Source: Flavobacteriales bacterium
GTDB taxonomy: Bacteria; Bacteroidota; Bacteroidia; Flavobacteriales_F; PHOS-HE28
Direction: 5' to 3'
Length of the DNA: 64,000 nt
NCBI GenBank assembly: GCA_016715995.1
Contig: JADJXF010000018.1
Span: 1 to 64,000, forward strand
Part shown: piece after piece, positions 34,786-41,910 of the stretch
How the letters are laid out: each line of letters starts with the position of its first letter
How positions within the stretch are numbered: position 1 is the first letter of the stretch
Translations under genes and position numbers: made by a program
Notes under the pieces: model-generated
Seen by the model: the letters and a program-made list of their open reading frames with translations, nothing else
Told to the model about the DNA's origin: nothing
Database searches by the model: none

Positions 34786-35748
34786 GTGCGATCCAACGAA
34801 ATCAATTTCTACATGCCCGAGATTCGAACAAGCCTGTTCCATGCGGACTTCGAAGTTCTTTCAGAGGTCCTGATTGCACTGATCATTGCTGCCTTGCTTG
34901 TTGAGCGTGGGCTTTCGGTAATATTTGAGAATCGCTTGTTCATTGAACGCGTGCTGTTCGATATACAACGATATACCGGACCGGAGCGATCTGATTCCCG
35001 TAGTTACCCGACTACACCTATTACGCGCATCAATATCAAGAATCGTGGACTACAGGAGGTGATTGCGTTCTCTACCTCGCTAGCTGTCTGCTTTTTCTGG
35101 GACTTTGACGCGTTTAGTACTGTAATGTGGCCGATGTCCGGTCGGGTTTCCTTTTTAGGAGAAGTGCTCACTGCGATGGTAATCACTGGCGGTTGTCGCG
35201 GTTCCCAGAAGCTCTTTAGGGAGTGGATGGGCATCAAGAGCTCAGCTCAAGAGGAAGTAGATGCATTCTTTGTTGACGCGCGTCGCGCGCAGAGAATTGC
35301 ACTAGCGGCGGAAAAAGTTGAACAGAATCCTACGAAGGTCGTTCCGGTTTGGGAATTTGCTAATACGATGCTCTTGGAATACTATCAGAAGAACCTCCTA
35401 CAAGTCAGAAGCATTTACAGGGTAATTCTTGGTTGCATGGTAGTGGGTTTTCTCCTGATCATCGCTGCGACTATCTCAGCAACATTTGAGATCATTGATT
35501 CCGATTTTCGACCTATCGCACTATGGGCTGGCATTATTAGCGAGTTCATCGGTGCGACTTTCTTGTTCCTCTATCGCTCGATTATGAGCCAAGCCTTAGA
35601 GTACACCAAGAGCCTAGAAAAGATGAATGATGTAGGCATGGCCTTGAAAATCATCGATTCCATCCCGGAAACAGCAAGCAACACAGAGAAGGTAAACCAA
35701 GCGAAAGTGGATATATCAAAGGATTTGGTAACCAAATCGAGGATATAG
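34786..35748 (+). CDS. Membrane protein with TRADD-N-associated 2TM-like domain
   Basis: 320 residues, in DNA of clearly lower GC than the flanks. The N-terminal part has a hydrophobic helix (VLIALIIAALLV) and two more (EVIAFSTSLAVCFFW and VLTAMVITGG). The C-terminal half reads YYQKNLLQVRSIYRVILG, then CMVVGFLLIIAATISATF, a short loop, and ISEFIGATFLFLYRSIMSQ followed by ALEYTKSLEKM. This YY-x(9)-R-S plus two-helix arrangement matches, from memory, the TRADDN-2TM domain described in prokaryotic conflict systems, where it serves as a membrane-acting effector. The start at 34786 is the first ATG; MPEIRT at 34813 is an alternative. The immune role is inferred. Confidence 0.6.
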   Translation: MRSNEINFYMPEIRTSLFHADFEVLSEVLIALIIAALLVERGLSVIFENRLFIERVLFDIQRYTGPERSDSRSYPTTPITRINIKNRGLQEVIAFSTSLAVCFFWDFDAFSTVMWPMSGRVSFLGEVLTAMVITGGCRGSQKLFREWMGIKSSAQEEVDAFFVDARRAQRIALAAEKVEQNPTKVVPVWEFANTMLLEYYQKNLLQVRSIYRVILGCMVVGFLLIIAATISATFEIIDSDFRPIALWAGIISEFIGATFLFLYRSIMSQALEYTKSLEKMNDVGMALKIIDSIPETASNTEKVNQAKVDISKDLVTKSRI

Positions 35749-35837
35749 GCTCATCCGACCACTACACGCAACTGGGTCATACCAAGCTCCCGCGGATGTG
35801 TGATCCGGACCAAGTCTTAAGGTCCGCAAGTTCGTGG

Positions 35838-35864
35838 CCACGAATCGCAGATTCGCGGCAGCGA
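35838..35864 (+). repeat. Dispersed palindromic repeat, copy 2
   Basis: CCACGAATCGCAGATTCGCG followed by GCAGCGA. CGAATC-GCA-GATTCG is a perfect inverted repeat. It is a close match to 9755-9782. Confidence 0.5.
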
Positions 35865-35912
35865 GGGGTTCAAGGCGGGGCAGCTAAACGCCTTATCTGA
35901 AGAAGCACGTGA

Positions 35913-36605
35913 CTAGGACCGTTTGAAGAATGTTCTCTGCAACCATTCATTCTCGCCATCCACGAAGGCTTTAAGTCGCTTGATATCATCGAGTACCTCG
36001 GTTGTGAATTGAACATCTGTTCGAAGATGCAGCTTGTTCCTTTGCCTGTTCATCGTCTTCACAATTAAACGAACATCTTCAGGCAGACCAATTGCGACCT
36101 GATACTTTGCCTTAAGCATTGTATCAAGTGAGATAGTTTCCTGTTGGATCTCTGTCGCGATGCGGTGCTGAGCTAGACCTTCAGCATCGATTGGGGCTTT
36201 CTGTACTTGCTTATCGAATTGTTCCGCAATCGTCGCGTTCCGTTGGCCCTTTGGTTGGGTTGGTTCAATTTGGTCCTTAATGCGATGAATGATTACCTGC
36301 TTGAGTAATAGCCGTGCCTTCATATAGTTCTCGAAGTAGATGCAGAACCTTACCTGATCGACGAGGTAGTCCATTACAAATGGCAGTACCGCAAGCGTGA
36401 ATTCAGTTTCTGACATCACTCCAGCTTGTCGCCTGCGCTGAAGTTCCTCAAGGTAGGCCCAGTCTCTGATGATCCTTGCGCCTTTGAAGGCTTCGCCACC
36501 GAAGTTGATCAAGTTGACAGCCAATACCGCTAAGTGGTTACGGTCTTGGTATGTCTTTGCCCAATCGATTTTCTCTGGATCCAATTCGTAATGCTCCGCG
36601 TCCAT
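35913..36605 (-). CDS. Unknown helical protein, HEPN-like candidate
   Basis: About 230 residues (a frame extension to 36686 is possible). It is low in GC and predominantly helical and charged. I do not recognise a family. Near residues 190-200 it reads MNRQRNKLHLRTD, which contains R-N-x-x-H, similar to the catalytic RN...H of HEPN RNases although the spacing is short unless counted from the first R (R-x5-H). Another part (LPFVMDYLVDQVRFCIYFENYMKARLLL) looks like a long helix pair. It lies immediately downstream of the orphan-family gene 36673-37302 on the same strand. Confidence 0.5.
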   Translation of the reverse strand: MDAEHYELDPEKIDWAKTYQDRNHLAVLAVNLINFGGEAFKGARIIRDWAYLEELQRRRQAGVMSETEFTLAVLPFVMDYLVDQVRFCIYFENYMKARLLLKQVIIHRIKDQIEPTQPKGQRNATIAEQFDKQVQKAPIDAEGLAQHRIATEIQQETISLDTMLKAKYQVAIGLPEDVRLIVKTMNRQRNKLHLRTDVQFTTEVLDDIKRLKAFVDGENEWLQRTFFKRS

Positions 36606-36672
36606 TCGCTTAAGGTACTTAAATCGACACAGGGGCTCCTGTCTTTGTGGACCCGATTCAATCGCGCACCCA

Positions 36673-37302
36673 TCACTCCTCCTCATGCAATCCCTCCAGA
36701 TCAGCGCTATGGCTGGGTGGCAGGCGATCGCCTTGGTGGGCCAGGAGCTTGTCGTGCAAGGCGGCCTTGCGGCGGTTGAGCTGGTCGCGCGGTATGAAGG
36801 TCTTGCAACTGATGAGGTGCGGGCCGTTCACCGTGCCCAGCACGAGGCCTTCGGGCACCACGCCGGCCACCGCCCAGCGGCCACTGTGCTTGTACGGGAG
36901 GTGCATCGCCTTCAGCTGGTGGTTGTACTTGAAGAACTGGTGGAGGTTGAAGACCAGGTCGCGGGTGCGCGTGACCCGTGCGCGGTACTGGCTGAAGAGG
37001 TGGCCGTAGAAGTGGAAGGCTCGTCCATCGGGCACCACTTGCACGGCATCCACCTGGCCCTTGCGGTTCCACCACATCAGGGTGTAGAGCCGCATGCCTG
37101 CGCCCTCGGGCACGGCGGTGCATAGCCAGTTGTTGCCATCGGCCCCCCGGTGGGCCTGCTCGTAGGGCTTGCCTGCGGCGGCATCGGCCGGAAAGGTGCT
37201 GCGCCACGCGTCCATGCCGCGCTCCACCTTCTCGCGCATCCACGGCAGGCGGATGCGCGCGAGCAGCAACTGCTTTTCCACGAACCACGAGGAGTTTGCC
37301 AT
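36673..37302 (-). CDS. Orphan-family protein, paralogue of 919-1512
   Basis: 209 residues. It aligns along its length with the product of 919-1512: a VEKQLLLARIRLP opening, a WW-containing patch (LMWWNRKGQVDAV against LWWWHGPEAFKDE), HFYGHLFSQYRARV, LHQFFKYN, then GLVLGTVNGPHLISCKTFI. No known domain is recognised. It has no signal peptide. The ATG at 37302 gives the same N-terminal register as the paralogue. It is followed on the same strand by the HEPN-like gene, with a 67-nt gap, or a 14-nt overlap if that gene starts at 36686. Confidence 0.62.
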   Translation of the reverse strand: MANSSWFVEKQLLLARIRLPWMREKVERGMDAWRSTFPADAAAGKPYEQAHRGADGNNWLCTAVPEGAGMRLYTLMWWNRKGQVDAVQVVPDGRAFHFYGHLFSQYRARVTRTRDLVFNLHQFFKYNHQLKAMHLPYKHSGRWAVAGVVPEGLVLGTVNGPHLISCKTFIPRDQLNRRKAALHDKLLAHQGDRLPPSHSADLEGLHEEE

Positions 37303-37629
37303 GATGAAGCTTACGAATATGGAATGGGAACAGGGGCCCCGTGCGCGCACGAGCGGGCAGAGATTCCACCGCGCCATCAACGATCAAGGTCATCCCCTGC
37401 TGCCGCGCGACTGTGGCGCGTGGCCCACCACCAGTAACTCTGAGCCCGCAGCAGACTCACCCCTCTTCGAGGACCCTACGCCAACTCGGCTACCCAGTAC
37501 AGGTTCTTCCGAAGGTTACGGCGCCACCAACCCTACTAGCGCATCCACCCGATCGTAGCCATGTCTGCGCATGCCGCAGACTGCTGCCCCCGACCTAAGT
37601 CCCGCACAATAGCCGTCACTACACATCAC
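37303..37629. other. Intergenic region without a supported gene
   Basis: It lies upstream of the orphan-family gene and downstream of the DUF2158-like gene. Short overlapping open frames exist on the plus strand, but none has coherent protein features. No strong hairpin or repeat was noticed. Confidence 0.5.
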
Positions 37630-37887
37630 CTAGGGCTGGGTATTGCTCTTCGCTCCTCCTGCAGGTTGATCATCCTCAACCGGCAAGAGCGCCGCGCTGT
37701 GGATGTACGCCCGCATGAGCTGCCTGGAGTTCTCAGGGTCAGCGCTCCCCCCTTGTTGGTTCCTGGGTATTTGTTCGAACCAGATGCACTCAAGCTTGCC
37801 CAGCCGCTCGCCATTCACAACCATTTCCGGGCTGTTCTTCTCAGCTTTCAAGCGCACCAAGGTGCCTATGGCGTATCGTTCACTCAT
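37630..37887 (-). CDS. Small YodC/DUF2158-like protein
   Basis: 85 residues. The N-terminal half, YAIGTLVRLKAEKNSPEMVV, then GERLGKLECIWFEQIP, follows the DUF2158 pattern G-x-x-V-x-LK-S/A ... M-x-V ... V-x-C-x-WF. The C-terminal 35 residues are polar and variable. Its start overlaps the stop of the membrane protein upstream by ATGA, so it is translationally coupled and is the last gene of a three-gene operon. Confidence 0.62.
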   Translation of the reverse strand: MSERYAIGTLVRLKAEKNSPEMVVNGERLGKLECIWFEQIPRNQQGGSADPENSRQLMRAYIHSAALLPVEDDQPAGGAKSNTQP

Positions 37888-39335
37888 CTGGTGGTGCGTT
37901 CGTCTGGGTTCTTGCGCTTCGGGTCTGGCACCTCAACTTGCTCGTAAGGGCGACCCAGCCATGGCTGTTCGTGTAAGGCACTGTCCGAGCGGTGCATTCC
38001 TCTTGCTCCAAGCTCGCCCTCGAAATCCTGCTGATGTGGCGATACATGCTCACGCCAGCGCTGCAAGCAAGGTTCGCAATCGTACACTTTGTGCACGTAT
38101 GCCACGTCCGGATAGCGCATCAAGAGCATTTCACTGCTGCGTACCCGGTCGATGTTCTGGTTGTGGGTGAGCTCGCTGGTGAGGCACGCGAGGAATTTCA
38201 GGCGGTAGTTGAAATCATTGGTGATACTATCACCAAGGAGGGTGTTGGCCAGGAGCCCAGGACGTGTGTGCGCATTCAGGTAGCGGAAGAAGGCGCGATC
38301 GAGCGCGTAAAGGAAGGTGCCATCAGCCCCGGGCATCCCGCCTTGTTCTCGCAGTTCGCTGCTTCCCAACGCATTTGCCCGAATTCCCTTGCAAGCATAG
38401 GCCACCACGGAGTCGGATTCGCTAAGCGCGGGCAGGCCGTTGTTCCGGCGCCACTGGTCGTTGCACTTGGTGCAACGCAGGTAATCAAGCACCCGCGACC
38501 CGAACCAACTGAGGTTGTAATACCTGGTCACGAGCGTGTCCACCTCGCTCTGCGACAGCGCTGATCGCACCATAGGCTGCTGGTGCCGCGCATGCATCGC
38601 GGACCTGATGAGCAGCGCTGTGGACATGAGGCGCGTGGCGTCCTGCTCATACTCGTGCATCTGTGTCATGCGTACCTGCACCTGATCATAGTAGCGCGAG
38701 TAGTGGAAGGAGATGGGCCCCACGAAGCCAATGGAGAGCGCGGCGGCGTACGTCTGCCAGCGATGGTGCCCGAGGTAGCTGGCGACCCCTTGAGCGAAGG
38801 TGAGGCGCGGCCATTGAACGGACCCGCACTCCTTGCAGATGATCCCTGCTGAATCGCCGCAGTACGCGCAATCCTCCGATTGGTGCGGCGGGTGATCGTG
38901 CGACGCCTCGGTGGTCACCTCCACAGTCCAGTGGTGCATGCTGATCATGCTGACGGCGAAGCTGAGGGAATACACCACCACCAGCAGCACGCTTTCAAGT
39001 TCCTCACGCCCATATGTGATTCTCACGATAACTTCTGACTCATGATGCACACCGAAGAGGTACATGATGAACTGGGCGCTCGTGAGGTAGAAGCTCAGCG
39101 CCGCAGTCGCGCCGATGGACTGTATGTACCACGGTTTGGCCACCAACCAATCCCTCGTGCGGGGGAGCGCCCTAAGCATGTTGAAGAGCAGCCATACTGC
39201 CATTGGTGCCAGCACCGCGAACCAGTAGGCGGCGATACGCGCTTGCTCATGCCAGCAGGCCGTCACCACGGCAACCGCGATGGCAACCGCGATGCTGCCT
39301 ATGGGGCTGCCAGCCATGCTCACTCTCGCGCTCAT
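37884..39335 (-). CDS. Multi-pass membrane protein with zinc ribbon, unknown function
   Basis: 483 residues not matching any family I recognise. Four hydrophobic helices occupy roughly residues 10-130 (IGSIAVAIAVAVVTACW, YWFAVLAPMAVWLLFNML, ATAALSFYLTSAQFIMYLFG, SVLLVVVYSLSFAVSMI). A cytosolic segment follows with CAYCGDSAGIICKECGS (CxxC-x8-CxxC, a likely zinc ribbon), then another hydrophobic stretch (AALSIGFVGPISF) and a soluble C-terminal half with further CxxC (LRCTKCNDQW, YDCEPCLQRW). Stop and start codons overlap by ATGA at both ends with its neighbours. A sensor or scaffold is possible, but no function is claimed. Confidence 0.65.
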   Translation of the reverse strand: MSARVSMAGSPIGSIAVAIAVAVVTACWHEQARIAAYWFAVLAPMAVWLLFNMLRALPRTRDWLVAKPWYIQSIGATAALSFYLTSAQFIMYLFGVHHESEVIVRITYGREELESVLLVVVYSLSFAVSMISMHHWTVEVTTEASHDHPPHQSEDCAYCGDSAGIICKECGSVQWPRLTFAQGVASYLGHHRWQTYAAALSIGFVGPISFHYSRYYDQVQVRMTQMHEYEQDATRLMSTALLIRSAMHARHQQPMVRSALSQSEVDTLVTRYYNLSWFGSRVLDYLRCTKCNDQWRRNNGLPALSESDSVVAYACKGIRANALGSSELREQGGMPGADGTFLYALDRAFFRYLNAHTRPGLLANTLLGDSITNDFNYRLKFLACLTSELTHNQNIDRVRSSEMLLMRYPDVAYVHKVYDCEPCLQRWREHVSPHQQDFEGELGARGMHRSDSALHEQPWLGRPYEQVEVPDPKRKNPDERTTR

Positions 39336-39538
39336 GCAGGCATGCTGAGATGATCAGCGCCTTCCGGACGAAGGGACGCCTTCACTTCCTGATTCTCGCA
39401 CGCGCAGAAGAATTCCACGCAGGAATCGCGCGAAATAAACACAGACTCCAGGATGCGGTTGTTGGTCATGCCAAATCCGCCTAGGTCGTATCGGCCCGCC
39501 ATTTGAGTGTCCAAGATCTCTGTTTCTTCTGATGTCAA
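39332..39538 (-). CDS. Small first gene of the ATGA-coupled operon
   Basis: 68 residues from a TTG start (MTSEETEILDTQMAGRYDLG ... SRDSCVEFFCACENQEVKAS). Support comes from its stop overlapping the ATG of the membrane protein (ATGA at 39332-39335) and from balanced amino-acid use. A second TTG-started frame from 39566 (LETSELPEK) would join it if one T of the TTT near 39539 is a false insertion, giving a protein about ten residues longer. No domain is recognised. Confidence 0.42.
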   Translation of the reverse strand: MTSEETEILDTQMAGRYDLGGFGMTNNRILESVFISRDSCVEFFCACENQEVKASLRPEGADHLSMPA

Positions 39539-39716
39539 ACTTCTCTGGCAGTTCTGATGTTTCCAAATCCTAAGCTACAGCAGGCCCCCGTCTCCGGAGC
39601 CCTATACCATAACAGGCCCTTCCGTATTCATAGCCCTGCGCTTCCCATTCTTTCAACCGCACGGTCTTCCTCCTCCAGCGTACTGAACCCGATGCGATAC
39701 AGCGTGCTTGGCCCCG

Positions 39717-39806
39717 CTACTCCTTCACCACGCGCGCGCTGACCCCATCGCAGCACGGAGTAAACGCCCGGTGCCAGGCCCAGCAGCGAGCTCCACTGTC
39801 GCCCGG
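39717..39806 (-). pseudogene. Orphan 3' remnant of a T9SS C-terminal domain
   Basis: Read on the minus strand, the segment gives QWSSLLGLAPGVYSVLR, and after restoring one base near 39750, DGVSARVVKE and a stop. This mirrors the last 25 residues of the neighbour at 41911 (LPGLATGVYTVLLQGATARV then VKE), and the DNA is recognisably similar (TACTCCTT-ACCACGCGCGC in both). No upstream coding part of such a gene is present before the divergent start at 39895. Confidence 0.6.
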
Positions 39807-39882
39807 CTCCGGCACAGACACTGTCCCGGTCCGTCGCTCGCATCGGGTCGTCCGCGTCCGCTCTCCTCTCCCCCCTCCGCCC

Positions 39883-39889
39883 TACCTTG
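39883..39889 (+). promoter_or_regulatory. Putative -7 element
   Basis: TACCTTG, 5 nt before the GTG at 39895. It is the same short form as at 1592. Confidence 0.3.
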
Positions 39890-39894
39890 CTTCG

Positions 39895-41883
39895 GTGCCC
39901 TCCCTCCGCATCCCTTCCCTCCTCGTGCTCCTGTGCATCGCCGCCACGGCGCATGCCCAGAGCCTGAGCAACGGCGGCTTCGAGGGCGCTTACACCAGCA
40001 CCGCGCCGAGCTGGTTCGCCATCACCTACGGCTCGCCACAGGCGCCTAGCGTGAGCTATGGCGCGGAGAGCGCGGTGGTACACGACGGCGCACGGTCGCA
40101 ACGCATCACGGTGAACAGCCTCGGCGATGGCGCCACCCTGCTGGTGCAGACCCTCAATCTCACGGCGGGGCGCACCTACGAAGGCAGCGTATGGCTGCGC
40201 GCGGCGGCGCCCATGACCGTGGCCTTCTACTTCCAGGAGCGCGTGCCCTACTACTGGGTGCCGGCCATCGCGGTGGTGGACGTGGGCACCGAGTGGCAAC
40301 AGGTAAGCATCCGCGGCGGCTACGACCGGATCGTAGGCACCGACGCCACCACCATCCTCGCGCGTTTCGTGGTGCAGCCGCTAGGCACGGGCACGCTCTA
40401 CGTGGACGATGCCGCTTTCGCGGACATCAGCACCGCGGTGCTGAACGCGCCGGTGGCGCTCACCGATAGCATACCGCCGCGCTACTTCGGCATGCACGTG
40501 AACAAGTGGGGCGTCCACCAGACCTGGCCGCCCACGGGACACGGCATGATGCGCCTGTGGAATACCGGCACCACCTGGGCCATCATGGAGCCGTGGCAAG
40601 GCGCGCTGCTCGACCCGGACAATTGGATCTATGATTCCGGCGGCACATCGGGTTTCGGTTTCCGCATGGACTATTACGTGGACATGATCCAGGACCACGA
40701 CCCCGCGATGGACATCGTGTACACCATGGGCAAGAGCCCCACGTGGGCCGCGCCGAACACCTGGCTGCCGCCCACGGACATCACGTGGTGGCAGGACTAC
40801 GCCGCGATCATGGGCCAGCGCTACCAAGGGCGCGTGCGCTATTGGGAGATTTGGAACGAGGTGGACCAATTGGACTACGACGGCAGCCTGAGCGCCATGC
40901 AAGCGCTCACCGACAGCGCCGCCAGCACCTTGCGCGCCATCGATCCGGAGAACAGGATCCTCTCGCCGAACTTCACCGGTGCGGAGCAGCTCGCGCATTT
41001 CCTCAAGGCGGGCGGCGGCGACAACGTGGACATCATCAGCTGGCATCACTACCCCAGCCGCATGCCCGAGGAGATGGTGCCGGAGATCATCGGCGTGCGC
41101 GACGTGATGGCGCGCAACGGTCAGGGCGACAAGCCGCTGTGGAACACCGAGGGCGCCGTGTCCTTCATGGACGGGCTGAACTTGTCCGTGGAAGAGCAAG
41201 CTGGTGCCGTGGCGCGCGCGTACTTGGTGCAATGGTCCTTTGGCGTGGAGAACTTCACCTGGTATTGCTGGGACATCTTCGGCGGCAACAACGACTACGT
41301 GGACCTGAGCCACTCGCTCACGCCATCGCAATACGACAGCATCACGCCGCCGGGCATCGCCTACCAGCAGACGGCGCTGTGGCTGAAGGGCGCCACCATG
41401 GCATCGCGCACCGTCGTCGACGGCGTGTGGACCATCGCGCTCACGCGTCCCGGCGGCTACCAAGGCTGGGTGGTCTGGCGGCCGGATGGTGCCGCAAGCT
41501 TCGACGTGCCTTCGGCGTGGGCCATCGGTTCCGTGCGCGACCTGACGGGCGGCATTGCGCCTTTCGGTGGCGGGGCGCTCAGCATCGGTGCATCGCCGCT
41601 GTTGCTGGAGCAAGGCAGCGTGAACGGCATAACGCAAGCATCCGAGTTACCGCGCTGCACGATACTGCCGAACCCGATGCGCGATGGCTGCCATGTGCGC
41701 TGGAGTGCTCCCGGTGCTGCGGATGTGGAGCTGCGCGATGCGCTCGGGCACACCGTGCGGCACTACCGCAACGCGCAGAGCAACTTGTTCGTGCCACGTG
41801 GCGACTTGCCCGCGGGTTGCTATACGATCGTGGTGCGCAGCGCTGGTGAAGTAGTGGGCACGGGGCGGGTGGTGATGCTGTGA
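39895..41883 (+). CDS. Secreted glycoside hydrolase (clan A type, GH39/GH5-like) with T9SS end
   Basis: 662 residues from a GTG. A signal peptide (LLVLLCIAATAHAQ) is followed by a CBM4/9-like carbohydrate-binding module (SLSNGGFEGAYTS ... VDDAAFADI, residues 23-180), then a TIM-barrel hydrolase. The acid/base is E322 in YWEIWNEVDQ, and a nucleophile candidate is E419 in PLWNTEGAV; WHHYPSRM lies between them. The C-terminal RCTILPNPMRDGCHV ... LPAGCYTIVVRS is a T9SS type A sorting domain. It acts on extracellular polysaccharide. Substrate and exact GH family are undecided. Confidence 0.8.
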   Translation: MPSLRIPSLLVLLCIAATAHAQSLSNGGFEGAYTSTAPSWFAITYGSPQAPSVSYGAESAVVHDGARSQRITVNSLGDGATLLVQTLNLTAGRTYEGSVWLRAAAPMTVAFYFQERVPYYWVPAIAVVDVGTEWQQVSIRGGYDRIVGTDATTILARFVVQPLGTGTLYVDDAAFADISTAVLNAPVALTDSIPPRYFGMHVNKWGVHQTWPPTGHGMMRLWNTGTTWAIMEPWQGALLDPDNWIYDSGGTSGFGFRMDYYVDMIQDHDPAMDIVYTMGKSPTWAAPNTWLPPTDITWWQDYAAIMGQRYQGRVRYWEIWNEVDQLDYDGSLSAMQALTDSAASTLRAIDPENRILSPNFTGAEQLAHFLKAGGGDNVDIISWHHYPSRMPEEMVPEIIGVRDVMARNGQGDKPLWNTEGAVSFMDGLNLSVEEQAGAVARAYLVQWSFGVENFTWYCWDIFGGNNDYVDLSHSLTPSQYDSITPPGIAYQQTALWLKGATMASRTVVDGVWTIALTRPGGYQGWVVWRPDGAASFDVPSAWAIGSVRDLTGGIAPFGGGALSIGASPLLLEQGSVNGITQASELPRCTILPNPMRDGCHVRWSAPGAADVELRDALGHTVRHYRNAQSNLFVPRGDLPAGCYTIVVRSAGEVVGTGRVVML

Positions 41884-41910
41884 GCGGACGCTGCGCGAGT
41901 GCGTGTTCCC

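Larger units (their letters stand above)
39539..39894. other. Intergenic region holding a T9SS-end remnant
   Basis: Apart from the sorting-domain remnant at 39717-39806 on the minus strand and the TACCTTG element at 39883, no gene is supported. Confidence 0.5.

Noticed and set aside
34396..34842. 148-codon minus-strand open frame
   Set aside because: It crosses the start of the TRADDN-2TM-like gene in antisense and has no coherent features.
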